Source: Streptomyces glomeratus
GTDB lineage: Bacteria > Actinomycetota > Actinomycetes > Streptomycetales > Streptomycetaceae
DNA: 64,000 bases
Assembly (NCBI RefSeq): GCF_021462825.1
Contig: NZ_JAKEEB010000026.1
Span: forward strand, 1 to 64,000
Direction: 5' to 3'
The position numbers were made by a program, and so were the translations under genes. The notes beneath the pieces are model-generated. The model was given only the letters and a program-made list of their open reading frames with translations. It had not been told where the DNA came from and searched no databases. Shown here in pieces: positions 8,692 to 17,472 of the stretch; position 1 is the first letter of the stretch, and every line of letters starts with the position of its first letter.

Positions 8692-9924
8692 CTAGGTCCT
8701 CGCGGGGGCTGAGCCTGTCGTGGTGCGGGGCGCGCCGGCCGAACGGAGCGCGCCTTCGAGGGCGAAGGTCGCGGCTCCCAGGCACACCGGGTCGGTCGGG
8801 ATGGGGGACAGGACGATCTCCGTGGCGGCGAAGGACCGTCTCAGCGCGTGCCGTTCGACGGCCGAGCGCACCTCGGTCAGCAGCGGTTCGCCGAACGCCG
8901 CCGCCACCCAGCTGCTGAGCACCACCACTTCGGGGTTGAGCAGGTTGACCAGGTCGGCGATCCCGGCACCCAGATAACGGGCGGTGTCCCGGACGACCTT
9001 GAGCGCGACGGGGTCCCCGTCGGCGGCCCCGCGCGCGAGGGCGTCGATCGTGGCGGTCTGGTCCCCGGGATGCAGCAGGGGGCTGCGGGGGCTCACTTCC
9101 CGCAGGTTGCGCATGATCCCGGGCGCCCCGACGTAGGTCTCCACACAGCCGTGGTTGCCGCAGTGGCACGGCCGCCCGTCCAGCACCAGCGTCGTATGGC
9201 CCCATTCGCCCGCGCTGTTGCTGACGCCCCGGTGCAGTCCACCGCCCAGCGCCAGCCCGGCCCCGACGCCCGTTCCCAGGTTGACGACCACGGCGTCCCC
9301 GCGGCCACGGGCCGCCCCGAACCACAACTCCGCGACCACGCAGGCACGCAGAGGGTTGTCCAGGTACAGGGGAGGGGCGATGTGCTCGGCGAGCAGGTCG
9401 AGCAGCGGCACATCGTGCCAGCCCCAGTTCGCGGCGTACTCGGCCACGCCCCGGTCGCGGTCGACCTGACCGGGCACGCTGACGCCGGTCCCCAGCACCC
9501 GGGAGCCCTCCACACCGGCCTGGGCGATCACGGAGCCGACGGCCGCGGCCACCCGGGCGGCGACCTGCTCGGGGCCGCTTTGCCCGGGGTGCATGTCCTC
9601 GCCGGCGCGGGCCAGTACGTTCAGCGCCAGGTCGAACAGCTCGACGCGGACGTACGTCTCCGCGATGTCGACGCCGATCAGGGCGCCCCCCGGCGCGTCG
9701 ACCGCCACCAGACCGCGCGGCCTGCCGCCCGCCGAGTCCTGGAAACCGACCTCGGTCACCATTCCGAGGCCGATCAGCTCGCCGACGAGCGTGGCGACCG
9801 TGGGCAGACTGAGCCCGGTCGCGGCCGTCAGCTCCTGGCGGGACGTCGGCGACCGGGCGATGATCCGGCGCAGCACCTCGTACCGGTTCGCGGTACGAAT
9901 GTCGCGCGAGGTGCCGCGCTTCAT
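8692..9924 (-). CDS. ROK-family transcriptional repressor (NagC/XylR type)
   Basis: A 410-residue ROK regulator. A winged helix-turn-helix occupies about residues 10-70 ('LTAATGLSLPTVATLVGELI'), then a sugar-kinase-fold domain begins with 'LIGVDIAETYVRVELFD'. The zinc-binding signature is 'CHCGNHGCVE'. It heads a two-gene operon with the beta-galactosidase, so it probably senses a galactoside or its product and controls this operon and itself. An inverted repeat TTCCTA-N8-TAGGAA lies about 55 bases upstream of the start. The sugar is not predictable from sequence. Confidence 0.94.
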   Translation of the reverse strand: MKRGTSRDIRTANRYEVLRRIIARSPTSRQELTAATGLSLPTVATLVGELIGLGMVTEVGFQDSAGGRPRGLVAVDAPGGALIGVDIAETYVRVELFDLALNVLARAGEDMHPGQSGPEQVAARVAAAVGSVIAQAGVEGSRVLGTGVSVPGQVDRDRGVAEYAANWGWHDVPLLDLLAEHIAPPLYLDNPLRACVVAELWFGAARGRGDAVVVNLGTGVGAGLALGGGLHRGVSNSAGEWGHTTLVLDGRPCHCGNHGCVETYVGAPGIMRNLREVSPRSPLLHPGDQTATIDALARGAADGDPVALKVVRDTARYLGAGIADLVNLLNPEVVVLSSWVAAAFGEPLLTEVRSAVERHALRRSFAATEIVLSPIPTDPVCLGAATFALEGALRSAGAPRTTTGSAPART

Positions 9925-9976
9925 AGGACTCCCCCCACCGGGCCTCGCTCGGCGCGAGCCTAGGACCGTCGCCGGG

Positions 9977-9996
9977 TTCCTACAAGCGGTTAGGAA
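9977..9996. promoter_or_regulatory. candidate ROK operator
   Basis: TTCCTA-N8-TAGGAA, 52 bases upstream of the ROK start. Its symmetry and position fit autoregulation of the ROK-lacZ operon. Confidence 0.45.
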
Positions 9997-10056
9997 AGGG
10001 GTCTTAAGAAGCCGCGCGGGGGGGCTAAGAAGCCGTGCGGCGGGAGAGGGCCACGG

Positions 10057-11316
10057 TCAGGCCGCTGTCCCGGCGGCCCCGAGCACGTCCCGTACGTACC
10101 CGTTGCGGAACTTCCCCGCCGGGTCGAGCTCGGCCGCCAGCGCCGCGAAGTCCCCCAGGCGGGGGTATCGCGCGCGGAACGTCTCCGCGGGCACGGTGAA
10201 CAGCTTGCCCCAGTGCGGACGGGGCCCGAAGGCGTCGAGCGCCTCCTCCACCCGCCGTATCACCGGCAGCACGGCCGCCGTGTCCTCGACCCAGGTGAAG
10301 TGCAGCGCCACCGAGTCCCTCCCGTAGGCGGGGCTCAGCCACTGTGCGTCGGCGGCGACCGTCCGCACCTCGCAGGTCTGGAGCACGGGCGCCACGGTGG
10401 CGCGGACGGCGCTCAGGGCGTGCAGCGCGTCGAGGGCGCAGGGGCGTGGCAGCAGATACTCCGACTGAAGCTCGGCACCGCTGCTCGGCGTGAAGTCCGC
10501 CCGGAAGTGCGGGAGCCGCTCGTGCCAGGGACCCGGGACCCCGCCCTGCGGGGTGCAGTTGACCGCGGGCATACCGGGCACCGGGTGCAGCGCCCCGGTG
10601 GCCGGCCGTGCCCACGGGAAGTCAGGCAGCGGCTGGTCGGTGCGCCGCTTCAGCCACACCTGCCGGAAGCCCGGCGCACGCCAGTCGGTGAACAGGCTCA
10701 CGCTGTACGCCGCCGCCGTCACGGTCTCGAAATCCAGCCCGTCGAGCGGCAGTTCGGTGAACACATGCTGCTCGACCAGGAAGTCCGGCTCCAGGTCCAG
10801 GGTCAGCGCGCTGACCACGCCGAGTGCCCCCAGCGCGGTCACGGCACCGTCGAAGCCGTGCTCGCCCCGGCCGATCCGCAGCACCGATCCGTCCGCCGTG
10901 AGCAGCTCCACCTCGCGCACGGCCGAGGCGAGCGTACCGTTCGCGACCCCCGAGCCGTGCGTGCCGGTCGCCACCGAGCCCGCCACGGAGATATGCGGCA
11001 GGGACGCCATGTTGTGCAGCGCGAGACCGTGCCGGTGCACCACCCGGGCGAGTTCGGTGTACCGCACGCCTCCGCCCACCCGTACCGTACGGGCGGCCGT
11101 GTCGACGTCCACCTCAGCGGGCAGCTCCGACAGCGAGACCAGGACGCCGTCCGGCCCGGGTTCGGCGATCCGGTTGAAGGAGTGCCCACTGCCCAGGACG
11201 CGTACCTGCGCACTCGCGGCGACCAGCGCCCGCAGCGCCTCGAGCGAGCGCGGCCGGTGCAGTTCCCTGGCGGCGTACGTGATGTTGCCCGCCCAGTTGG
11301 TCACGCTTTCCGTCAT
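10057..11316 (-). CDS. aldO: alditol oxidase (FAD-dependent, AldO type)
   Basis: A 419-residue oxidase of the vanillyl-alcohol-oxidase fold, close in length and text to S. coelicolor AldO, which oxidises xylitol and sorbitol to the aldose and makes H2O2. The FAD-linking histidine is His45 in 'GSGHSFN', and 'LPHISVAGSVATGTHGSG' forms the FAD-binding loop. The C-terminal substrate domain keeps 'TCEVRTVAADAQWLSPAY', 'HFTWVED' and 'RPHWGK', which hold the active-site Glu, Arg, His and Lys of AldO. The start ATG 11316 gives the family length; a longer frame enters repetitive DNA. It is transcribed alone towards the ROK operon. Confidence 0.95.
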   Translation of the reverse strand: MTESVTNWAGNITYAARELHRPRSLEALRALVAASAQVRVLGSGHSFNRIAEPGPDGVLVSLSELPAEVDVDTAARTVRVGGGVRYTELARVVHRHGLALHNMASLPHISVAGSVATGTHGSGVANGTLASAVREVELLTADGSVLRIGRGEHGFDGAVTALGALGVVSALTLDLEPDFLVEQHVFTELPLDGLDFETVTAAAYSVSLFTDWRAPGFRQVWLKRRTDQPLPDFPWARPATGALHPVPGMPAVNCTPQGGVPGPWHERLPHFRADFTPSSGAELQSEYLLPRPCALDALHALSAVRATVAPVLQTCEVRTVAADAQWLSPAYGRDSVALHFTWVEDTAAVLPVIRRVEEALDAFGPRPHWGKLFTVPAETFRARYPRLGDFAALAAELDPAGKFRNGYVRDVLGAAGTAA

Positions 11317-11329
11317 CGCGCCGTCCCTC

Positions 11330-11600
11330 CCGTGGCATCGCGCGCCACGCCTCGACACGCACCCGTCCGCACGCACGCATCCACAAGCGCGCGATCACAA
11401 CCGCGTGCGTCCACAGCCACACACCCACAAGCGCCCGTGTCCGCAGCACGCGCACCCACAGGCACCACAAGCACGCGTGTCCACGGCAACGGGCACCCAC
11501 CAGCACGCGCGTCCGCAACCACGCACCGACAACCGCTGCGACCGCGCGTCCCGCAACCGCCGCGACCGCGCATCCCGCAACCGCTCATCCACCGGGAAAC
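11330..11600. repeat. degenerate C/A-rich repeats between aldO and the flavin-fold gene
   Basis: About 270 bases of divergent-gene spacer made of degenerate CACGCGTCCAC/ACAAGC-like units on the plus strand. It ends in a clear 24-bp direct repeat (11538-11561 and 11562-11585, 22 of 24 identical, GCGACCGCGC-start). Reading frames through it are artefacts of the repetition. Confidence 0.65.
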
Positions 11601-11623
11601 CTATATCGGTAGCCTCGCTGGTC

Positions 11624-12304
11624 ATGAAGCAGCAGCCTTCGCCGCTCCCCGACACCCTTCCCCAGACAGACCTGACCAGGCACCGCCGCCTGCGCGACCA
11701 GGGCAGCCTCCGGCGGGCCGATCTCGACGCGATCCTGGACGCGGGGTTCGTGTGCCACCTCGGCGTGGTCGTCGACGGGCGGCCGCTGGTCGTGCCCACG
11801 GTGTACGGCCGGGACGAGCGGCAGCTCTACCTCCACGGCTCGGTCGCCAGCCGCAGCCTCGAGGGCGGCACCCCCGTCTGCGTCACCGTCACCCATGTGG
11901 ACGGCCTGGTCCTCGCGCGGTCCGTCTTCGAGCACGGAGTGAACTACCGCAGCGCCGTGATCCACGGCATACCCCGCCAGGTCACCGACCCCGAGGAGAA
12001 GCTGGCCGGGCTGCGCCTGCTCACCGAGCACGCGACCCCGGGGCAGTGGTCGTACGCCCGGCGGCCCAACCGCAAGGAGCTGGCCGCCACCGCCCTGCTC
12101 GCCCTGTCCCTCGAAGAGGCCTCGGTCAAGATCCGCACCGGTGCCCCGGACGACGGTGACGGGCCCGACGCGGAGCTGGGCCTGTGGGCCGGTGTGCTGC
12201 CGCTCACCTCCGCATGGGGCGCGGCCGTGCCGGACCCCCGGCTGCCCCCGGACATCGCCGTACCGGAGCACATCGCGCGGCGCGAGGGGACCCGGCACGG
12301 CTGA
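11624..12304 (+). CDS. pyridoxamine-phosphate-oxidase-like flavin split-barrel protein
   Basis: A 226-residue protein of the FMN-binding split barrel (PNPOx-like/NimA-like) family. 'ILDAGFVCHLGVVVDGRPLVVPTVYG' and 'LYLHGSVASRS' are the typical first strands, and 'VTVTHVDGLVLARSVFEHGVNYRS' continues the barrel. These proteins reduce or bind small molecules with a flavin or F420 cofactor; the substrate is unknown. The ATG 11624 lacks a ribosome binding site. A TAGCCT -10-like hexamer 8 bases upstream suggests a leaderless transcript. The radical-SAM gene follows 58 bases downstream on the same strand. Confidence 0.85.
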   Translation: MKQQPSPLPDTLPQTDLTRHRRLRDQGSLRRADLDAILDAGFVCHLGVVVDGRPLVVPTVYGRDERQLYLHGSVASRSLEGGTPVCVTVTHVDGLVLARSVFEHGVNYRSAVIHGIPRQVTDPEEKLAGLRLLTEHATPGQWSYARRPNRKELAATALLALSLEEASVKIRTGAPDDGDGPDAELGLWAGVLPLTSAWGAAVPDPRLPPDIAVPEHIARREGTRHG

Positions 12305-12362
12305 CGCGCACGCGGGGGCATACGGTGAGGAGCCGAACGCCTGAGCCGGGAGGAGACACGGG

Positions 12363-13694
12363 ATGGGCAGCCGCACCGCACTGGTCGAGGATCTGATGGA
12401 GCGCTTCCCGCACGTACCGCGGGAAGCCGTCTTCAAAGAGGATCTGCTCCGCGGGGGTGTGGCCTTCGACGCGTCCGCCCTCTCGGACAACGAGAGCGGC
12501 GAGGTCAAGCCGAAGTCGTACTTCATCTTCTCCTTCGACCACGGCACCCTGCCCGAGCTCGGCGAGGCGGCACTGCGGCGCCCGCCCGAGGAGATCATCC
12601 TCACCGGCGGCCCCTACGACCTGCGGCGGACCGTCGTCTCCGTACGGGTCAATCCGGCCTCGCCCTATCGGGTGGCCGCCGACGAGGAGGGGCTGCTCGG
12701 GCTCTACCTCGACGGGCGGCGGATCGCGGACGTCGGTGTGCCGCCCATGCCCGAGTACTACCGGCACACGCTGTCCAACGGGAAGTCCGTGATGGAGGTG
12801 GCCCCCACCATCCAGTGGGGCTACCTGATCTACCTCACCGTCTTCCGCGTGTGCCAGTACTTCGGCGCCAAGGAGGAGTGCCAGTACTGCGACATCAACC
12901 ACAACTGGCGCCAGCACAAGGCGGCCGGCCGGCCGTACACGGGCGTGAAGGACGTCGAGGAGGTCCTCGAAGCGCTGGAGATCATCGACCGGTACGACAC
13001 CCAGAAGGCGTCGACCGCCTACACCCTGACCGGCGGCGCGATCACCTCCAAGGTCGCGGGCCGGGACGAAGCCGACTTCTACGGGCACTACGCCAGGGCC
13101 ATCGAGGAGCGCTTCCCGGGCCGCTGGATCGGCAAGGTCGTCGCCCAGGCGCTGCCGAAGGCCGACGTACAGCGCTTCAAGGACTACGGCGTGCAGATCT
13201 ACCACCCCAACTTCGAGGTGTGGGACCGGCGCCTGTTCGAGCTGTACTGCCCGGGCAAGGAGCGGTACGTCGGCCGGGACGAGTGGCACCGGCGGATCCT
13301 CGACTCCGCGGACGTCTTCGGCGCGCGCAATGTGATCCCCAACTTCGTGGCGGGCGTCGAGATGGCCGAGCCGTTCGGCTTCACCACGGTCGACGAGGCG
13401 ATCGCGTCCACCACCGAGGGCCTGCGCTTCTTCATGGCCCACGGCATCACGCCCCGCTTCACCACCTGGTGCCCGGAGCCGACGACCCCGCTGGGCAAGG
13501 CCAACCCTCAGGGCGCGCCGCTGGAGTACCACATCCGCCTGCTGGAGGCCTATCGCGCGACGATGGACGAGTTCGGGCTCTCCTCGCCGCCCGGCTACGG
13601 CCCGCCCGGCCCCGGCCGCGCGGTGTTCTCCGTCAGCTCCTTCATGGACAGCCTTCCGGCGGAGGAAGCGGCAAAGGAGCCCTCCCGCGCGTAG
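12363..13694 (+). CDS. radical-SAM protein with a CX8CX2C cysteine motif
   Basis: A 443-residue protein. Residues 1-150 form an N-terminal domain ('PKSYFIFSFDHGTLPEL', 'EEIILTGGPYDLRRT'). The cluster motif has Cys164, Cys173 and Cys176 ('VCQYFGAKEECQYCDIN'), a CX8CX2C spacing instead of the canonical CX3CX2C. The aromatic residue before the last Cys is kept. The barrel continues with 'YTLTGGAIT' (GGE-like motif, here GGA) and ends near residue 420. No SPASM-type cysteine-rich tail is seen. It follows a flavin-fold protein gene, with which it may be cotranscribed. The substrate is unknown. Confidence 0.85.
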   Translation: MGSRTALVEDLMERFPHVPREAVFKEDLLRGGVAFDASALSDNESGEVKPKSYFIFSFDHGTLPELGEAALRRPPEEIILTGGPYDLRRTVVSVRVNPASPYRVAADEEGLLGLYLDGRRIADVGVPPMPEYYRHTLSNGKSVMEVAPTIQWGYLIYLTVFRVCQYFGAKEECQYCDINHNWRQHKAAGRPYTGVKDVEEVLEALEIIDRYDTQKASTAYTLTGGAITSKVAGRDEADFYGHYARAIEERFPGRWIGKVVAQALPKADVQRFKDYGVQIYHPNFEVWDRRLFELYCPGKERYVGRDEWHRRILDSADVFGARNVIPNFVAGVEMAEPFGFTTVDEAIASTTEGLRFFMAHGITPRFTTWCPEPTTPLGKANPQGAPLEYHIRLLEAYRATMDEFGLSSPPGYGPPGPGRAVFSVSSFMDSLPAEEAAKEPSRA

Positions 13695-14056
13695 CGCCGC
13701 CTCGGCGCGGCGAGTTCGGCGAGCAGCGCGGCGTGGACGAGCCACGGGCCGACGTCCTGCGGGTCCCCGATCGGCGCGGCGGGTGAGTTCACGCCGAGCC
13801 CTGGGCCGGGCGGCCGGACAGCCCGTGTAACGAAGGCATCACGGGTCACCGCATGCTGAGTCGCGGCGGGGCCCTGTCCGTACAACCCGGCACAGCGCGC
13901 CACCCCACCGCACTGCCGACCGTAATTGAATACGCCGCTTGTCAGTTGTGTGGGGGCCGTGAAAGGCTCTGGGCCTGTCGTGAGACGGCCTCCAACTCCC
14001 TTGTATGACGGGTGGGTTGGCTTTGCTTGTGGAAGCAGTTGATGCAGGAGCCCGCC
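13695..14056. other. intergenic region before the CBM2/sigma-like gene
   Basis: About 360 bases. A GC hairpin lies just past the radical-SAM stop (around 13697-13714). The AT-richer part (13915-14040) probably holds the promoter of the next gene. No gene is seen. Confidence 0.45.
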
Positions 14057-15550
14057 ATGCCCGACCTGCCGACCCCCCAGGACGCCGCCGAGGCGGCGCT
14101 GTTCTCGGAGTGCTGGGACGCGGTCCTGTCGTACGCCGACCTGTGCACCTCGGGTTCCGCTGCCGGCAGGCAACTGGCCACCGAGGCGTTCGGCCGCGGC
14201 ATACACGAAGCACGCGAGGCCGAGGCCCAGGAGAGGATCACCGGGCGGCGCACCCCGCGGCTGCCCCGGATCCCGCTGCTGCTCACCGCGGTCCGCACCA
14301 CCGCCGCGGCCTGGGAGGCCGAGGGCAAGGGACACCGGCTCGACCCGGACCTGCGGCTGTGGCTGAACTCGGAGAAGGCCGCACGGTACACCGGCCCGCC
14401 CCTGAAGCGCCCACTGGCCCTGCGGGGACTGAAGGACATGCAGGAGCCGGACGCGGCACTGCTGTGGCTGGCGGAAGTGGAGGCGCTGCCCCTGCCCGAT
14501 GTGGCCCGGCGGCTCGGCCTGGACCCGGCCGCCGCCGAGCAGGAACTCGTGCAGGTGCGCGCGCTGTTCCGGGACCGTTGCCAGCGCAATCGTCTCGATT
14601 CGCCGATGGACCCCGAATGCCGCAGCTACGCCAGGCTCCTGGACGCCGTCACCCGCTCCCCGGACGCCGAGACACCGAAGGACGTCTCACGGCACCTCGC
14701 CACCTGTGTCGAGTGCGCGGAGGCCGCGGCCTGTCTGCGGCTGCACGACGGTGGCACGCCGGGCGCACTGGCGAGCGGGGTGATCGGCTGGGGAGGGCTC
14801 GCCTATCTCGAGCGGCGGCGCCGGGCCGCCGAAGCGGGACTGAGCGGCGGGCGCGCGGACGCGGGCACGGACCGGGGCATCGCGGTGGGCGCCGTGACGA
14901 GGCCCCGGATCGGCCGGGCCGGGATCCTGGCCGCGGCCGTGATCGTGTCCGCGCTGGCGCTGACGGTCCCGCTGATGCAGCTCGGCGACTCGGGTGAGCA
15001 GGTGAGCGCGAGCGGCGACCCGGCGGACGGGGCGATCGCCGTCTCGACGCCGTCCCCGCCGCCCCTCGGCACGACCGCGGGCCCCACCCGGACCAGCCGG
15101 CCGCCGACCTCGCGTCCGGCCGGCACGCCCGGTGCGACCGGGAACGGTGACTCCGACGCCGAACCACAGGGCAAGTCGACGAGCCCGGTGGCCGGCCCGT
15201 CCACGGCGTCGGCCCCCGTCTCGCGCACGCCGTCGACCTGCCGGGTCGCCTACCGCGTCGTCGACGAGTGGTCGGACGGCTTCCAGGCCACGGTCACGGT
15301 CACCTCGTCCCGGGCGCTCGACGACTGGAGCATCCGCTGGACCTTCGAGGACGGCCAGCGCATCACCCGGATGTGGGACGGCACCTTCACCCAGGACGGC
15401 TCCGAGGTCACCGTGAGGGCCGCCGACTACGACAAGAAGGTCGCCGCGAACGGCACCTTCGCCGTGGGGTTCATCGGCTCCTGGCACGACGGCAACGCCC
15501 GGCCGCGCGCCTTCACGGTGAACGGGGCCGGGTGCGCGGCGAGCGGCTGA
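14057..15550 (+). CDS. one-chain transmembrane protein: sigma-like interior, zinc-finger motif, cellulose-binding CBM2 outside
   Basis: A 497-residue protein starting at ATG 14057, six bases after AGGAG. Residues 1-190 resemble an ECF sigma factor: a region-2-like 'AVLSYADLCTSG..ATEAF' and a region-4-like 'ALLWLAEVEALPLPDVARRLGLDP'. A 'RHLATCVECAEAAAC' stretch near residue 220 matches the HxxxCxxC anti-sigma zinc finger. One membrane segment follows ('AGILAAAVIVSALALTVPL'), then a Ser/Thr/Pro-rich stalk, then a C-terminal CBM2-like domain of about 100 residues bounded by two Cys ('TCRVAYRVVDEW' to 'FTVNGAGC'). This reads as a surface polysaccharide sensor with a transcription-related cytoplasmic part. 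Confidence 0.8.
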   Translation: MPDLPTPQDAAEAALFSECWDAVLSYADLCTSGSAAGRQLATEAFGRGIHEAREAEAQERITGRRTPRLPRIPLLLTAVRTTAAAWEAEGKGHRLDPDLRLWLNSEKAARYTGPPLKRPLALRGLKDMQEPDAALLWLAEVEALPLPDVARRLGLDPAAAEQELVQVRALFRDRCQRNRLDSPMDPECRSYARLLDAVTRSPDAETPKDVSRHLATCVECAEAAACLRLHDGGTPGALASGVIGWGGLAYLERRRRAAEAGLSGGRADAGTDRGIAVGAVTRPRIGRAGILAAAVIVSALALTVPLMQLGDSGEQVSASGDPADGAIAVSTPSPPPLGTTAGPTRTSRPPTSRPAGTPGATGNGDSDAEPQGKSTSPVAGPSTASAPVSRTPSTCRVAYRVVDEWSDGFQATVTVTSSRALDDWSIRWTFEDGQRITRMWDGTFTQDGSEVTVRAADYDKKVAANGTFAVGFIGSWHDGNARPRAFTVNGAGCAASG

Positions 15551-15674
15551 GCCCAGGTTTCTGCGTACGGCATTCGAGACTGCTCGGCACGGAACAGCGG
15601 CCCTTCAGCCGCCCTCCCGTCGGCCGGCCGTACGGCGCCGCCACCTCACTACATGACCCCACTCCGGACAGGGC

Positions 15675-17384
15675 CTAGTCGGCCGCGGAGCGGCGACCGC
15701 CTCGGCGGTCGGAGCTGCGGCCGCCGGTGCTGGCGGCGCCGCTTCCGTCGGCCGCGGCGCGTCGGCCGGATCCACGGCCACCCTTGCCGGTCGCCGTGCC
15801 GGTCGCCGCTCGGCGGCTGGAGCTGCGGCCGCCCGCGCCGGCGGCATCACCCGTGGCCTTGTCGGCTGCCGCCCGGCGCGCGGACCGGCTCCTGCCGGTT
15901 TCGGAAGTGCCGCCGGCTGCTGCCGCCCCGGCCGTGGCCTGGCGGTCCGAGCGCCGGCCCCGCGTGCGGGTGGCGGCACCTGCCGCCGCCCCGGCCCCGC
16001 GGCCGCTTCGGCGGCGGCCGGACCGCCTGCCGGGCTCGGTGCCGCTGTCGCGGGCCGGGCGGGACGCCGTCGGTGTCGCCGGCTGCGGGACCTCGATGGT
16101 GACGGGCACGCCGGAAGGCTCGCGGGCGCCGGTGATGGTGGCCAGGTGCGCGTCGCTCGACTTGATGTGGGCCGTCCGGGGGCGGATGCCCGCGTCCGAC
16201 ATGAGCCGGGTGACGTCCCGTTTCTGGTCGGGCAGGACCAGTGTGACCACGCTGCCGGAGCCGCCGGCGCGGGCCGTGCGGCCGCCCCGGTGCAGGTAGT
16301 CCTTGTGGTCGGTGGGCGGATCGACGTTCACGACGAGGTCGAGGTCGTCGATGTGTATGCCCCGGGCGGCGACGTTCGTCGCCACCAGCGCGGTGACCTG
16401 GCCGTTCTTGAACTGGTCCAGGGTGCGGTTCCGCTGTGGCTGGGAACGGCCTCCGTGCAGTGCCGCTGCGCGGACACCGACGGCCAGGAGCCGCTTGGTG
16501 AGACGGTCGGCAGACCTCTTGGTGTCGAGGAAGAGGATGACCCGGCCGTCACGGGCCGCGATGCGCGTGGTGACGGCTTTCTTGTCGGTCTCGTCCTGGA
16601 CGTGGAGCACGTGGTGCTCCATGGTGGCGACCGCCCCCGCGGACGGGTCCACGGAGTGCACCACGGGGTCGGTCAGGAACCGCTGCACCAGGCGGTCGAT
16701 GTTGCGGTCCAGGGTGGCCGAGAAGAGCATGCGCTGTCCGTCGGGCCGCACTTTCTGGATCAGCTTGGTGATCTGCGGCAGGAATCCCATGTCGGTCATC
16801 TGGTCGGCTTCGTCCAGCACCGTGATGCGTACGCTTCCGAGCAGGCAGTCCCCGCGTTCCACGAGGTCGTTGAGCCTGCCGGGAGTCGCCACGAGCACCT
16901 CGGCGCCGCGCCGGAGCGCTTCCGCCTGCTTGGTGATCGACAGCCCGCCGACCACCGTGGCCAGCCGGAGGTTCACGGCCGTCGCGTAGGGGGTCAGCGC
17001 GTCCGCCACCTGCTGGGCGAGTTCCCGGGTGGGCACCAGCACGAGGGCGAGGGGTGCCCTGGGTTCCGCGCGCAGTCCGGCCGTGCGGGCCAGGAGCGCC
17101 AGCCCGAACGCGAGGGTCTTGCCGGAGCCGGTGCGTCCTCGTCCCAGCAGGTCGCGGCCGGCGAGCGAGTTGGGCAGCGTGGCGGCCTGGATGGGGAACG
17201 GGGTGGTGACACCTTGCGCGGTGAGGGTCTTCAGCAGCCCCGCAGGCATGTCAAGCCTGGTGAAGTCCTCGACGGCGGGAAGCGCGGGTGTCGTGCTTTC
17301 CGGCAGCCGGAATTCCGTCGGTGACGACGCGGACGGTGGGGGTGACGAGGCGCGCCGGTTCGGCTTCTGGGACCTGCGGGACAT
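15675..17384 (-). CDS. DEAD-box RNA helicase (RhlE/DeaD-like) with long basic tail
   Basis: A 569-residue ATP-dependent RNA helicase. Motif I 'GRTGSGKT' lies at 83-90, motif Ia 'PTREL', motif II DEAD at 191-194, motif III SAT at 222-224 and motif VI 'HRGGRTAR' at 365-372. The core ends near residue 430. The last ~130 residues are Arg/Gly/Ser/Ala-rich, with repeated 'GGRSS-RRAA'-like units, and probably bind RNA without fixed structure. The start ATG 17384 is used. The gene follows a cold-shock protein gene, separated by a strong hairpin; helicase and CSP commonly act together on structured RNA in the cold. Confidence 0.94.
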   Translation of the reverse strand: MSRRSQKPNRRASSPPPSASSPTEFRLPESTTPALPAVEDFTRLDMPAGLLKTLTAQGVTTPFPIQAATLPNSLAGRDLLGRGRTGSGKTLAFGLALLARTAGLRAEPRAPLALVLVPTRELAQQVADALTPYATAVNLRLATVVGGLSITKQAEALRRGAEVLVATPGRLNDLVERGDCLLGSVRITVLDEADQMTDMGFLPQITKLIQKVRPDGQRMLFSATLDRNIDRLVQRFLTDPVVHSVDPSAGAVATMEHHVLHVQDETDKKAVTTRIAARDGRVILFLDTKRSADRLTKRLLAVGVRAAALHGGRSQPQRNRTLDQFKNGQVTALVATNVAARGIHIDDLDLVVNVDPPTDHKDYLHRGGRTARAGGSGSVVTLVLPDQKRDVTRLMSDAGIRPRTAHIKSSDAHLATITGAREPSGVPVTIEVPQPATPTASRPARDSGTEPGRRSGRRRSGRGAGAAAGAATRTRGRRSDRQATAGAAAAGGTSETGRSRSARRAAADKATGDAAGAGGRSSSRRAATGTATGKGGRGSGRRAAADGSGAASTGGRSSDRRGGRRSAAD

Positions 17385-17417
17385 TACGGCTTTTTGCCTT
17401 CCTGGAAACAGCACAAA

Positions 17418-17450
17418 CCGGGGTCCGCACCATTTCGGTGCGGACCCCGG
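17418..17450 (-). terminator. strong terminator hairpin between csp and the helicase gene
   Basis: A perfect 14-bp stem (17418-17431 with 17437-17450, CCGGGGTCCGCACC arm) with loop ATTTC. In the minus direction it is followed by TTTGTGCTGTTT. It should end most csp transcripts; read-through would supply the helicase gene 34 bases further on. Confidence 0.8.
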
Positions 17451-17472
17451 CGAGTGGATACGCGTCCGGCGA

